Assembly: GCF_029784155.1 (NCBI RefSeq)
Contig: NC_073692.1
Coordinates: forward strand, 418,930,352 to 418,994,351
Reading direction: 5' to 3'
Source: Uranotaenia lowii
Lineage: Eukaryota; Arthropoda; Insecta; Diptera; Culicidae
DNA length: 64,000 nucleotides
Position 1 is the first letter of the stretch, and each line of letters opens with the position of its first letter. Below, piece by piece: positions 12,361 to 22,000 of the stretch. The translations under genes were made by a program, and so were the position numbers. Under the pieces are notes generated by a model. The model ran no database searches. It worked only from the letters and a program-made list of their open reading frames with translations, and was not told the DNA's origin.

Positions 12361-13776
12361 GCTGGGTCATTCGGCCGAAAGTCATGAGGCCGAAAGCCAT
12401 TCGGCCGAAGGTCATTCAGCCGATGGACGTTAAGCCGAATGGGCTATCTGGCCGAACAGGCCACTAGGCCGAATGGGTTATTCGGCCGACGGTTATCCAG
12501 CCGAATGCTGTTAGGTCGAAAGGACGCAAGGCCGAAAGGATGTTCGGCCGAATAGTCACTAGGCCGAAAGGAAATTTGGCCGAATGGTCACTAGGCCGAA
12601 TGGACGATAGGCCGAATGGTCATTAGGCCGAAATGTCATTTGGCCGAATGGTCATTAGGCCGAATGGTCATTAGGCCGAATGGTCATAAGGCCGAATGGT
12701 CACTAGGCCGAATGGTCATTTGGCCGAATGGTCATGAGGCCGAATGGTCATTCGGCCGAATGGTCATTTGGCCGAATGGTCATTTGACCGAATGGCCATT
12801 AGGCCGAATGGTCTTAAGGCCGAATGGTCTTAAGGCCGAATGGTCGTAAGGCCGAATGGATGCTGGGCCGAAAGATCGTCAGGCCGAATAGTCATTAGGA
12901 TGAATAATCGTCGGGCCAAATGGTAGTATGGGCGAATGGATGCTAGGCCGAACGGTAGTAAGGCCGAATGGACGTAAGGCAGAATGGAAGATAGGCCGAA
13001 TGGTCATAAGGCCAAATGGTCGTAAGGCCGAATGGATGCTAGAAGGTCGTTAGGCCGAATAGCTACTAGGCAGAACGGTTGTTAGGCTGAATGGTCGTTG
13101 GGCCGAATTTATGCTAGGCCTATAATTATCGCTTTCTTACATGTTAGGCCGATCAACAGGTAGGACGAATAGTCATCTGGCCGAATGGATGCAAGGCCAT
13201 TCGACCATTCGGCTTTGCGACCACGGCCTATCGTCCATTCGGCTTTACGACCATTCAGTCTAATAACCATTCGGCCTTGTGACCATTCGGCCTCATGAAC
13301 ATTCGGCATATCGTCCATTCGGCCTAGCATCCTCATGACCATTCGGCCTAATGACCATTCGGCCAAATGACCATTCGGCTTTACGACCATTCGGCCTCAT
13401 GACCATTCGGCCTCATGACCATTCGGCCTCATGCCCATTCGGCCTAATGACCATTCGGCCTAATGACCATTCGGCCTAGTGACCATTCGGCCAAATAACC
13501 ATTCGGCCTAGTGACCATTCGGCCGAATGACCATTCGGCCTAGTGACCATTCGGCCTAATGACCATTCGACCTAATGACCATTCGGCCAAATGACCATTC
13601 GGCCAAATGACCATTCGGCCAAATAATATTCGGCCAAATAACCTTCGGCCTAATGTCCCATTCGGCCTATTGTCCTATTCGGCCGAACATCCGTCGGCCT
13701 TTTAACCCATTCGGCCTAGCGACCTTCGGCCTAACATCTTTCGGCCTATCGGCCTTCGGCCGAATGTCCGGCCCCC
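12361..13776. mobile_element. Foldback-like element: opposed arms of a 16 bp minisatellite
   Basis: The left arm (12361 to ~13197) is a degenerate tandem array of the unit AGGCCGAATGGTCATT. The right arm (~13198-13776) is the same unit in reverse complement, ATTCGGCC...AATGACC. Both outer ends carry CATTCGGCCGAA a few bases inside the terminus, so the whole is an inverted repeat able to fold on itself. It is bounded by exact 12-bp direct repeats, as expected of a transposed unit. Arms built from short tandem repeats are the hallmark of foldback elements such as Drosophila FB. No transposase is encoded; open frames inside (12616-12849, 13109-13390) are by-products of the tandem unit. Confidence 0.75.
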
Positions 13777-13788
13777 AGTCAGCAGGAG
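13777..13788 (+). repeat. Right 12-bp target-site duplication of the foldback element
   Basis: Exact second copy of AGTCAGCAGGAG (first at 12349-12360). Confidence 0.75.
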
Positions 13789-15460
13789 ACCATCATATGA
13801 AGGAATAGATATGTGTGAATCAATCGATTCCGATGGGAAAGTTTCAATATGCAAATTCACCTTGTTGACAGCAGTTGGTTTGACAGCCAATTTAATCATC
13901 AGAATAAATTGAGCTCCATCTGATGGTCGAATTAGTTCTTCAGAAAAATGAATATTCGCTTTTTGTATCAGCCAGCAACAAGAAAGGAACTCGTCGACGT
14001 CAACCGAAGATTCCAATATCGCATGGATGCGGTTCTGTTTGATGCATCGCAATCAATTTCCCACGTTTCGATGAATGAGATTGACGTGGCTTTGTTATTA
14101 TGGATAATAGCATCACGTGGTGCTGAAATTGTGTGTCAGCTAACAGGAACATTTGCGGTTCAGCTAGCGCCACATTAAAGTGGTGAAATACATCATTTTT
14201 GTGGTCGTTGATTTGCATTTAAATTCAAAAACCGTTCCTGACATCCACGTTGATTGAAATCGAGAACAATTAAGTTTATTAACAGCACGGTGTAAATTTT
14301 GAAAAAAAGAAAACATTTCAATCAAGCTATTAAGCACTCCCAGCAGATATCCTAGCAGGATCAATTTCAATTCTCATTATTAAATTTTAAACTCCCAAAC
14401 CATCCTCTAATCCGGTAGAGCTTTACTAATGATGATAAGGGTTACACCACTTCTCACAACCGACCACCAAAACAATATCCGCTTTACTCGAAACCGTTTC
14501 CGACCTTCTCAATATATATTCGGAAATCGTTGCCTGAATGAATTGAAACCATCCTAGAATCGCTTCTCCTAGGTCCTTACTGGAAAGAATCCGTATCAGA
14601 ACCAAAACCGGAGAGACAGCAGCCCCCCCCCTTTTTTTGCTGGAAGTATTCAACCCAACTGTCTTTTTGGTTTCGGTTTAAGAAATACCCCGGTAGCTTT
14701 CAACCTACTGCCAACGTCTCAATATCCGGAGAAAATGTAGGTCTTACTCAATAGCAGATAGTGGTGGGACGAGTTGGATCCTTTTTCACAAATTGGAAGT
14801 TTCATTCAATGATTGGAACACCTGCGTCGGATTCATTCAACAGACACGAGGAAATCTATTCCTTCGACGGGTGATGCCGTTTGGCTAGGCTGAAAGCAGA
14901 TGTGATTAGGGCGAAAGTGAAGAGGAAAAAAGGGCTACAATTCTTCGGAAAGCCATGGGCGTTGGAAGGCTTCCAAAAAGAAAGCAACTCAACAAGTACG
15001 TTTTGTGCATTTCGAGAAACAAACTGAAGAAATGCTTCAGTTTTTAAGCTTGGTACTTGTTCCTCGAATTTATAAAATTAGATGATCCATTTTTTTTCTA
15101 TACAGGAAAATATTGAGAAAAACTCAAACCCGATCATTTTAGCATAAAAAGCTTAATTCATTTAAAAATGGTACACTTTATTTTGTTAATAGCCAATTTC
15201 CTAGTTATCTGACCTTTTTTTTTGCAAATTTAAAATTTAACACCTATTTGAGATATTTACGATGCAAGAGAAAAAGAACGAAATTATTTGGCGCAGTTTC
15301 CATCAATATCCATCATTATAAAATCGAAAACTAGCAAAACCATCAGTGATTCAAAAACTGTCTGGCCGTGAGTGGTGAAGAAGTATACAAATACTATCAA
15401 AAATGAAGCACATGATCGGCAACTACGGTTAAGGGTCATCAGGGAATTCGAGGTATACCA
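13789..15460. other. Unique island without a recognisable gene
   Basis: A more complex, mixed-composition sequence to ~15010, then AT-rich DNA up to the RTE 3' end. Short frames at 13948-14178 and 14426-14653 show no known domain. This could be intronic or regulatory host DNA. Confidence 0.4.
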
Positions 15461-15465
15461 CTTAC

Positions 15466-18429
15466 TTAATGATCCCGCGCCGATCCTCCGGTGCATAGGG
15501 CCGTGGTAAAAGACCTCCACTGCTGACGATCCGGAGCCAGCGACTTCACCTGGTCCCAGTCAAGATTATCGTCGACAGTTCGGATTTCAGCGGCTAGGCT
15601 TCGCCGCCACGAGTTTCTGGGTTTGCCTCTTCTTCGATGACCTTCTGGATTCCAGTCAAGCGCCTCTCTGCAAATCTCGTTTTCATCTTTTCGCAGCGTG
15701 TGCCCAATCCATCTCCACTTACGTTCCCGAATCTCGATTTCTAGCGCCCTTTGATGACATCGGCGATGTAATTCCTCATTCGAGATCCAGTTGCCAGGCC
15801 ACCAAGCGCGGATGATGTTCCGCAGGCAGCGGTTTACAAATACTTGCAGTTTTCGCGTCGTTACCGCATATGTGCACCAAGTTTCGCACCCGTACAGCAA
15901 TACGGATTTGACGTTTGAGTTGAAGATTCGGATTTTTGTTCGTAGAGAGATCTGGCGTGACCGCCAGATGTTTCGGAGACTCGCAAACGCAAATCGGGCC
16001 TTTCTGATCCGGGTTTCGATGTCTTTCCTGGTACCACCATCAGGCGTTATCTGGCTACCAAGATACTGGAAGCACTCCACTTTCTCAACTTGTTGCCCAG
16101 CTACCATGAAACTGGAGGGATTTCCTGTGTTGATCTCCATCGACTTGGTCTTTCCGACATTGACTTTGAGACCTGCTGCCTTGGAACTATCGGTGAGGTC
16201 GTCGAGTTTGCTCTGCATGTCCGGTTGTGTTTGGGCGAGCAAAACAATATCGTCAGCCAGGTCAAGGTCGTTCAGTTGCTCCATTGTTAAAGGATTCCAC
16301 GGCAATCCTCGGTTCGGTGCACAGTCGATCGATCCAGTCAGAATCTCATCCATTACGATGAGGAAAAGTAGCGGTGATAAGATACATCCTTGTCTCACTC
16401 CAGCAGTTACCGGGATTGGTTCGGACAAGACACCATCGTGCAAGACCTTGCACGAAAATGCCTCGTATTGTGCTTCGATGAGATGGACTAGTTTCTCTGG
16501 GACCCCTCGTCGCCTTAGAGCCGCCCAGATGTTTTCATGATTAAGTCGGTCGAATGCTTTTTCGAAATCAACGAACACCAGCAGAAGAGAGTCCTGGAAT
16601 TCGTTGATTTGTTCCAGTATGATTCGTAGCGTTGTGATGTGGTCCACACATGATCGTCCGGATCGGAATCCAGCTTGTTGCCGTCGGAGTGTAGCGTCGA
16701 TTTTCTCCTGGATCCTGTTCAGGATCACTTTGCAGAGTACTTTGAGGGTTGTACAGATCAACGTTATGCCTCGCCAGTTACCGCACTCTGTCAGGTCTCC
16801 TTTCTTCGGGACCTTTACGAGAATACCCTGCATCCAGTCGGCCGGGAATGTTGCAGTATCCCAGATGTCAGCGAAAAGACGGTGCAACATTTGTGCTGAC
16901 AGGGCAGGGTCGGCTTTCAGCATTTCAGCAGGGATGCAATCGATCCCAGGTGCTGTGTTGGATTTCATGTTTTTGATTGCCGTTTCTATTTCAGCCAGCG
17001 AGGGCGCTTCCGAGTTGACGCCATTTATGCGACTTACTGTTGGCACTTCAAGCTGCGGGTTCTGTTGGCCATCGCTATTCGTGACTCGGAAGAGTTGTTC
17101 GAAGTGCTCAGTCCATCGTTTGAGCTGATCTGTTCGATCGGTCAATAACTGACCTGCTCGGTCTTTCAGCGGCATTCTTGCATTAGTCCTTGCACCACTT
17201 AGGCGGCGAGAAATGTCATAAAGTAATTGGATATCTCCATTGGCGGCGGCTCTTTCCCCCTCTTCGGCTAGGGTGTTTGTCCAGGCTCTCTTGTCTCGTC
17301 TACAAGCTCGTTTAACTGCCTTTTCCAGCTCCGCATATCGTAAGCGGGCGGCTGCTTTGGCTGACCCGGTACATGCCTGCTCAATTCCGACTTTCGCCTT
17401 TCTCCGATCATCGACCATCCTCCAAGTTTCATCCGACATCCATTCACTTCTTCTTCCACAAACTTTACCGAGAGTACCATGGCTCGTCGTGATAAAGGCA
17501 TTCTTGATTCCACACCACTGTTCTTCGACTGTTCCGTCTGTCGGCAGCTCCGAGGCTCGGGATTCTAGCTGTTCAACGTATGCCCTTTTCACCTCTGGAT
17601 TCTCCAACCGGCGGACGTCGTATCGACACCCGACTTTCTCCTCGCGCCGTTGGACACGCGCAACTCTCAGTCGTATCTCGCCGAGGACGAGGTGATGGTC
17701 AGATGCAATGTCTGCGCTTCGCTTGTTGCGGACATCAAGAAGGCTCCTTCTCCATTTTCGGCTGATGCAGATGTGGTCAATTTGATTTTCTGTTCGGCCA
17801 TCTCGGGATACCCAAGTGACCTTATGTGCTGGTCGATGGGGGAAGAGCGATCCACCGATCACCATGTTGTTATTGCCACAAAATTCTACAAACAGCTCTC
17901 CGTTTTCGCTCATCTGTCCTAGGCCATGGCGCCCCATGATGCGCTCAAGGTCTTGATTGTCGGAGCCAATCTTTGCGTTGAAGTCGCCCAAATGGATTTG
18001 AATGTCACCCTTATGAATTCTCTCTACCACGCTGTTCAGTTGACTGTAAAACTGCTCTTTCTCCTGCAAATCGGCAACGTCAGTTGGCGCATAACACTGG
18101 ACCATTGTAAGGTTTCTAACCCGTGTTCTAAATCTGGTTACGATTATTCTTTCGTTTATCGGTTCCCATCTAATGAGGGCCGCGTAGGCCTGCGGGCTTA
18201 ACAGGAAACCAACTCCTTGTTCCCGAGTAGCATGTTCTCCTCGTATGCCAGAGTAAAGCAGGACTTGCCCGGATTGTGTCTTGTGTTCTCCAGTATTAGG
18301 CCAACGGACTTCGCTCAGTCCCAGAATTTCAAGCTTGAGGCGGCTAGCCTCTCTAGCAAGTTGTTCCAGTTTGCCTTGTTGGGCAAGGGTTAAAACATTC
18401 CAAGTTCCAATTCGTGTCCGTGTTTTCAT
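15466..18429 (-). CDS. RTE-type ORF: APE endonuclease plus reverse transcriptase, 987 aa
   Basis: One uninterrupted ORF. I chose the ATG at 18429 (MKTRTRIGTWNVLTL); the frame extends upstream only through non-ATG codons to a stop at 18489. Residues ~5-255 are an apurinic-like endonuclease: GTWNVL (N11), GLSEVRW (E40), LGDFNAKIG (D149, N151) and SDHH (D244, H245), so its catalytic set is complete. The RT domain spans about 470-760, with VKVPKKG, RQQAGFRSGRSC, FVDFEKAFD, AGVRQGCILSP and the active-site LADDI (D726, D727). The C-terminus has the WRWIGHTLR and RRRGKPRNSWRR motifs usual in RTE-like proteins. It nicks target DNA and primes reverse transcription there. The absence of stops and a 26504 copy differing in only a few residues suggest recent activity. 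Exact clade within the RTE group was not tested. Confidence 0.92.
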   Translation of the reverse strand: MKTRTRIGTWNVLTLAQQGKLEQLAREASRLKLEILGLSEVRWPNTGEHKTQSGQVLLYSGIRGEHATREQGVGFLLSPQAYAALIRWEPINERIIVTRFRTRVRNLTMVQCYAPTDVADLQEKEQFYSQLNSVVERIHKGDIQIHLGDFNAKIGSDNQDLERIMGRHGLGQMSENGELFVEFCGNNNMVIGGSLFPHRPAHKVTWVSRDGRTENQIDHICISRKWRRSLLDVRNKRSADIASDHHLVLGEIRLRVARVQRREEKVGCRYDVRRLENPEVKRAYVEQLESRASELPTDGTVEEQWCGIKNAFITTSHGTLGKVCGRRSEWMSDETWRMVDDRRKAKVGIEQACTGSAKAAARLRYAELEKAVKRACRRDKRAWTNTLAEEGERAAANGDIQLLYDISRRLSGARTNARMPLKDRAGQLLTDRTDQLKRWTEHFEQLFRVTNSDGQQNPQLEVPTVSRINGVNSEAPSLAEIETAIKNMKSNTAPGIDCIPAEMLKADPALSAQMLHRLFADIWDTATFPADWMQGILVKVPKKGDLTECGNWRGITLICTTLKVLCKVILNRIQEKIDATLRRQQAGFRSGRSCVDHITTLRIILEQINEFQDSLLLVFVDFEKAFDRLNHENIWAALRRRGVPEKLVHLIEAQYEAFSCKVLHDGVLSEPIPVTAGVRQGCILSPLLFLIVMDEILTGSIDCAPNRGLPWNPLTMEQLNDLDLADDIVLLAQTQPDMQSKLDDLTDSSKAAGLKVNVGKTKSMEINTGNPSSFMVAGQQVEKVECFQYLGSQITPDGGTRKDIETRIRKARFAFASLRNIWRSRQISLRTKIRIFNSNVKSVLLYGCETWCTYAVTTRKLQVFVNRCLRNIIRAWWPGNWISNEELHRRCHQRALEIEIRERKWRWIGHTLRKDENEICREALDWNPEGHRRRGKPRNSWRRSLAAEIRTVDDNLDWDQVKSLAPDRQQWRSFTTALCTGGSARDH

Positions 18430-18875
18430 GCTAAAAGTCGTCGCCAAAGTTTCAGATCGGTCATTTCTTTCGGATTCCGTAACAAGTTATGAATCGGGAG
18501 CAGTAGGTTGTTAGCCTAAAGTCCCTATCCCGCGATGGGGCTCCCTATCCCATCTTGGACTTAGCTGGCGGGAGCCGCATTTCATAAATTCAGCCGCTTG
18601 CTGCAAGACAGACGCTGTTTGAGCCGCCCCTGACCTGGAGAACAGACGCTCGGTTATTGTTGCACGCCGCCCCTGACCTGGGGAACAGACGCGTGCGGCC
18701 ACCTTCTCAGTCTGCATGCGACCAAAGCATCCACCGGGGTTGGGTACCCGATCTCCGCTTAGGTTACTCGCACCCCAGCCGGCACCGCGGGGAGGTAGAG
18801 ATAGGAGTTGTGAATAAGAGGTGATATGACCACTATGGGGTCTCGTGTTGCACATTATCCACCGTTTACCAGCCA
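18430..18875 (-). other. 5' region of the RTE-type element
   Basis: GC-rich leader upstream of the pol ORF. A 143-codon open frame (18511-18942) covers most of it but has no recognisable domain and runs past the composition boundary, so I treat it as leader rather than a gene. The duplicated CCTGACCTGG motif may belong to the promoter, as LINE promoters are internal; that is inference. Confidence 0.5.
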
Positions 18876-19058
18876 ACCAGAACTTATATATACCAGAACT
18901 TGTAATTTTTGATAAGCGAGAAACTAAGTGTAGATCGCTCAAATGTCCCGCTTATTTTTCTCCGATAAGCTAAAAGTGTTTCCTAGCTATGACTCATTGA
19001 AAACATACCTCTAGAAACACATTTTGTTAGTTCCAGAAGTTCCAGAGTTCCAGAGTAA
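18876..19058. other. Spacer between RTE and mariner-like element
   Basis: AT-rich. Ends in a short TTCCAGA direct repeat (19031-19052) just before the TA target of the mariner-like element. Confidence 0.5.
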
Positions 19059-19060
19059 TA

Positions 19061-20340
19061 CGGTCAAAATTTGGTCAATATCAACTCGACGTATTTCTTT
19101 CAATTTTGCATTTAAAAAAAACCTGAACACCCCTCATTTTAAAGGTGTGTGTGTAGAATGTTGCTCTTATTTTGATTTTGGAATTCACTTTTCAGTTGTC
19201 AAAATGCCGTCCAAGGAAGAAGAGCAGCGTATCAAAATTTTGCTCGCGCATCGCGAAAATCCGAGCTACTTGCACGCAAAGCTGTCAAAATCGCTAAAAG
19301 TTGCCAAATCAACCATAACAAATGTAATTAAAGTGTTTGGGGAACGTTTGTCGACAGACAGGAAGTCTGGATCGGGGGGAAATCGAAAACCGGAAGCCGC
19401 TGAGACGACAAAGAGAGTGGCCGGTAGTTTCAAGCGAAACCCTAACCTCTCTCTCCGAGATGCCGCAAATAAGCTGGGTGTATCGTCTACAACCGTGCAT
19501 CGAGCCAAAAAACGAGCCGGACTATCGACTTACAAGAAGGTAGTGACTCCAAATCGCGATGATAAACAAAATACGACGACCAAAGCGCGATCCCGGAGGC
19601 TGTACACGACGATGCTGACGAAGTTTGACGCCGTGGTAATGGACGACGAAACCTACGTCAAAGCCGACTACAAGCAGCTTCTGGGACAAGAGTTTTATAT
19701 GGCAAAAGGAAGGGGAAAGGTAGCAGATATTTTCAAGCACATGAAACTGTCAAAGTTCGCGAAGAAATACCTGGTTTGGCAAGCCATCTGTGCCTGTGGC
19801 TTGAAAAGCAGCATTTTCATAGCTTCCGGGACTGTCAACCAAGAAATTAACGTGAAAGAGTGTTTGAATAAACGTCTGCTAAGGCATCCTGAAGAAACAC
19901 AGTTGTTCCTTACTGTTTTAGCCGGATTTGGCATCTTGCCATTACGGTATAAAGGCCATGGAGTGGTACGCCGCCAACAACGTGCAGGTGGTTCCCAAGG
20001 ACAAGAACCCTCCCAACACGCCAGAGCTCCGCCCAATTGAGAAATACTGGGCTATTGTCAAGTGGAACCTAAAGAAGACCAAAAAAACTGCTAAGGACGA
20101 GCAGCAGTTCAAGGCAAACTGGCTTTCTGCGGCGAAGAAAGTGGACAAGGTGGCTGTACAAAATCTGATGGCAGGGGTTAAGCGTAAGGCCCTGCAATTC
20201 GGATTTGGAAAAGCGGAAGCCTCACTGAATATTTTTCCTGAATTTTATACTATTTAATCTTGAAAAAGAAATTTAATTTGATTTTTGAAAAAACGATTTC
20301 ACCGATTCACACGCGTTTTCTCTTGACCAAATTTTGACCG
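19061..20340 (+). mobile_element. DD37E mariner-like (ITm superfamily) transposon
   Basis: A 1280 bp element with perfect 18 bp TIRs, CGGTCAAAATTTGGTCAA at 19061-19078 and its inverse at 20323-20340. TA dinucleotides flank it (19059-19060 and 20341-20342), the target duplication of IS630/Tc1/mariner elements. It encodes one transposase in + orientation. The size and the DD37E catalytic spacing fit the ITmD37E family known from mosquitoes. The termini are intact although the transposase is broken. Confidence 0.88.
19204..20257 (+). pseudogene. DD37E transposase, frameshifted
   Basis: The ATG at 19204 starts MPSKEEEQRIKILLAHR. An HTH-type DNA-binding region covers residues ~10-110 (SKSTITNVI-like helix, GSGGNRKP linker, SLRDAANKLGVSSTTVHR second helix). 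The first catalytic Asp is in VVMDDETYVK (D147/D148). The frame is good to about 19890, then lost: the conserved PDLASCHY block and all downstream sequence are in another frame (about 19917-20257), and a TAG lies directly before PDLA where the family has Trp. The second Asp (PDLA) and the Glu (LRPIEKYW) are 37 residues apart, hence DD37E. At least one indel and one nonsense change make this copy inactive; its ends could still be mobilised by an intact relative. Confidence 0.88.
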
Positions 20341-20342
20341 TA

Positions 20343-21204
20343 TCACCCTTCAAGCTCTATAGCCGGTACCGAGGCAATAAAACAGATGATTTCTGATTGA
20401 CTTCAAAACTTGTAAAAACGCTATTTCAAACAAATTCCGGTGGTTGAATCCTATAACATTTCTGATTGTGATATGGTCCCTAGCAGATTAAAGTATGTAA
20501 TGGCTGACTGTTTTCTAAAAAATAAGATGATTTGACAAGACTTCGCTCAAGTGGGAAGATCCAAAAATTTTGGTAGTCGCGATTTTTAAAAGCTTAAAAA
20601 AGCACTCTTGCATGAATATATTTCACAACCTTCGATCTTAACTAACCAATTTTACTTCAAATTCAACCTTATCCTGGTTTTGCTAAGATTTCGCTAATAG
20701 ACATTCCAGTCAAAAACGATTTTAAGTGGCACTAAAATAGCCAACTTTTGTTAATTTCGAAACAGCTAATCTACCAAAATGGAATTATTTTAATTTTAAA
20801 GAAGTATTGCTTTAAACTATCCAGTTTCATTTTGAAAATCAACAAATCTTTGGTAAAAATAACCAAACGCTTGATATATAAAAAAACTACAACCAGTAAC
20901 AGAATATTTTTTCGAAATCAAGTGTGACTTTTATAAGAAAACGAAAAATTGTTTCAGAATTATTTTAAAATTATATCCTGGATCCATAAATTTCCATATT
21001 TATAACATAACTAGGATTTCCATTAAAGACACTCTGCCTTCAAATGAACGAAAAATCTCTAAAACTTCATGATTTCATAAAGTTTGTTAGCTGAAGTTTA
21101 AGAACAGCGTTGCATCCGGTGAAATTATTGCCGTTTAAATTTTTTGTGTTACTCAAATCTCTTTCGTTCAACGAATCATTTTAGGGAAATTAATAAACAT
21201 TTTT
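20343..21204. other. AT-rich non-coding DNA
   Basis: Nothing recognisable beyond A/T runs. Confidence 0.55.
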
Positions 21205-22000
21205 TGACACTTATCCGCTTTTGAGTGTCAATATAACACTTTTGATAGTTTGGCGGCTTGCTACTTCATTTGGATGCATCGAAATAAAAAAAATCTTCAG
21301 AGAACTTTTAAAAATTCTTCAAGTCTTCAATTTTGCATCAATTTTTTTATGGACGCACCCAGGAAAAAACCACTAATCAGAACTCGAGTGTCAATTTGAC
21401 ACTCCTCGCTTAAAATCGCTATATCTCTCTTGTTTCTTAACCGATTTTAACTAACTTTATACTTAAAAAAAACCTTTTTATGTAACTCGAATATATTTCG
21501 CAAACCATATTCACTTATAGCAATTTAATTTTGCGTTATTCAAAATCTGAGAAAATAATCCGAAAAAACATGCTTCGAAAAAAAGACTATAGATCAACTA
21601 CGGAATGCTTAAAAAAATTCACTTAGTGTAAAGCGCAGAAGGAAATAATTTTTTGATTTTTTCTAAGATCATGGCCACAAAAATGAAAAAAAATAGTGTA
21701 AAACCCGTAAATTTCAATTAATGAACCGTCAAAATTGTTTAAGTCAAACCAGATAAATTTTGAAAAGTGGACTGCAAAGTTGGCAGAATTTTGCAGGTTT
21801 TCACCTTTTTTAGATTTTCAAAATACGAAACACAGATCAACAAAACATATTTGAGTTTCATTAAGAAATGTATAAAACTTTAAATTTTATACAAATCAGT
21901 TAAAAATAAGTAAGATGTAGCGGTTTAACTCGAAAATATTAAATTGACACTCCAAGAACTCTAACGAGGAAAAAAATTCTGGGACGGAAGAGGGTTGAAC
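21205..22000. repeat. Repeat family B (GTGTCAA/TTGACAC), copy 1
   Basis: An ~800 bp dispersed repeat that aligns along its length with the reverse complement of 47210-48033. Shared blocks include CTTATCCGCT at the left end, CTTCAATTTTGCATCA near 21325-21340, GAGTGTCAATTTGACACTC near 21390-21408, and the GGGACGGAAG end. The motif GTGTCAA/TTGACAC occurs near the left end, in the middle and near the right end; the middle copy is an almost perfect 19 bp palindrome. No transposase is seen. The ends are only weakly inverted. Confidence 0.6.

Larger units (their letters stand above)
15461..18875 (-). mobile_element. RTE-type non-LTR retrotransposon, near full length
   Basis: On the minus strand it has a GC-rich 5' region (about 18875-18430), one long ORF, and a 3' end in which the stop codon is part of the tail (ATCATTAAGTAAG at 15461-15473). 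The second copy at 26504 ends in (TAAG)n at the same place, which confirms the 3' boundary; a short tandem-repeat tail instead of poly-A is an RTE trait. The 5' region carries two copies of CCCCTGACCTGGRGAACAGA about 43 bp apart (18620s and 18660s). The 5' boundary is estimated from the composition change. No target-site duplication was recognised. Confidence 0.85.

Noticed and set aside
12616..13390. Open frames with PNGHxAEWS-type repeats
   Set aside because: Products of the 16 bp minisatellite in the foldback element, mirrored on both strands.
15791..18201. Long frames opposite the RTE ORF (for example 249 and 174 codons)
   Set aside because: Antisense shadows of a real coding region with clear endonuclease and RT motifs.
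18511..18942. 143-codon frame upstream of RTE pol, as a possible ORF1
   Set aside because: No finger or coiled-coil motif, and it extends past the composition boundary of the element. Kept as leader.
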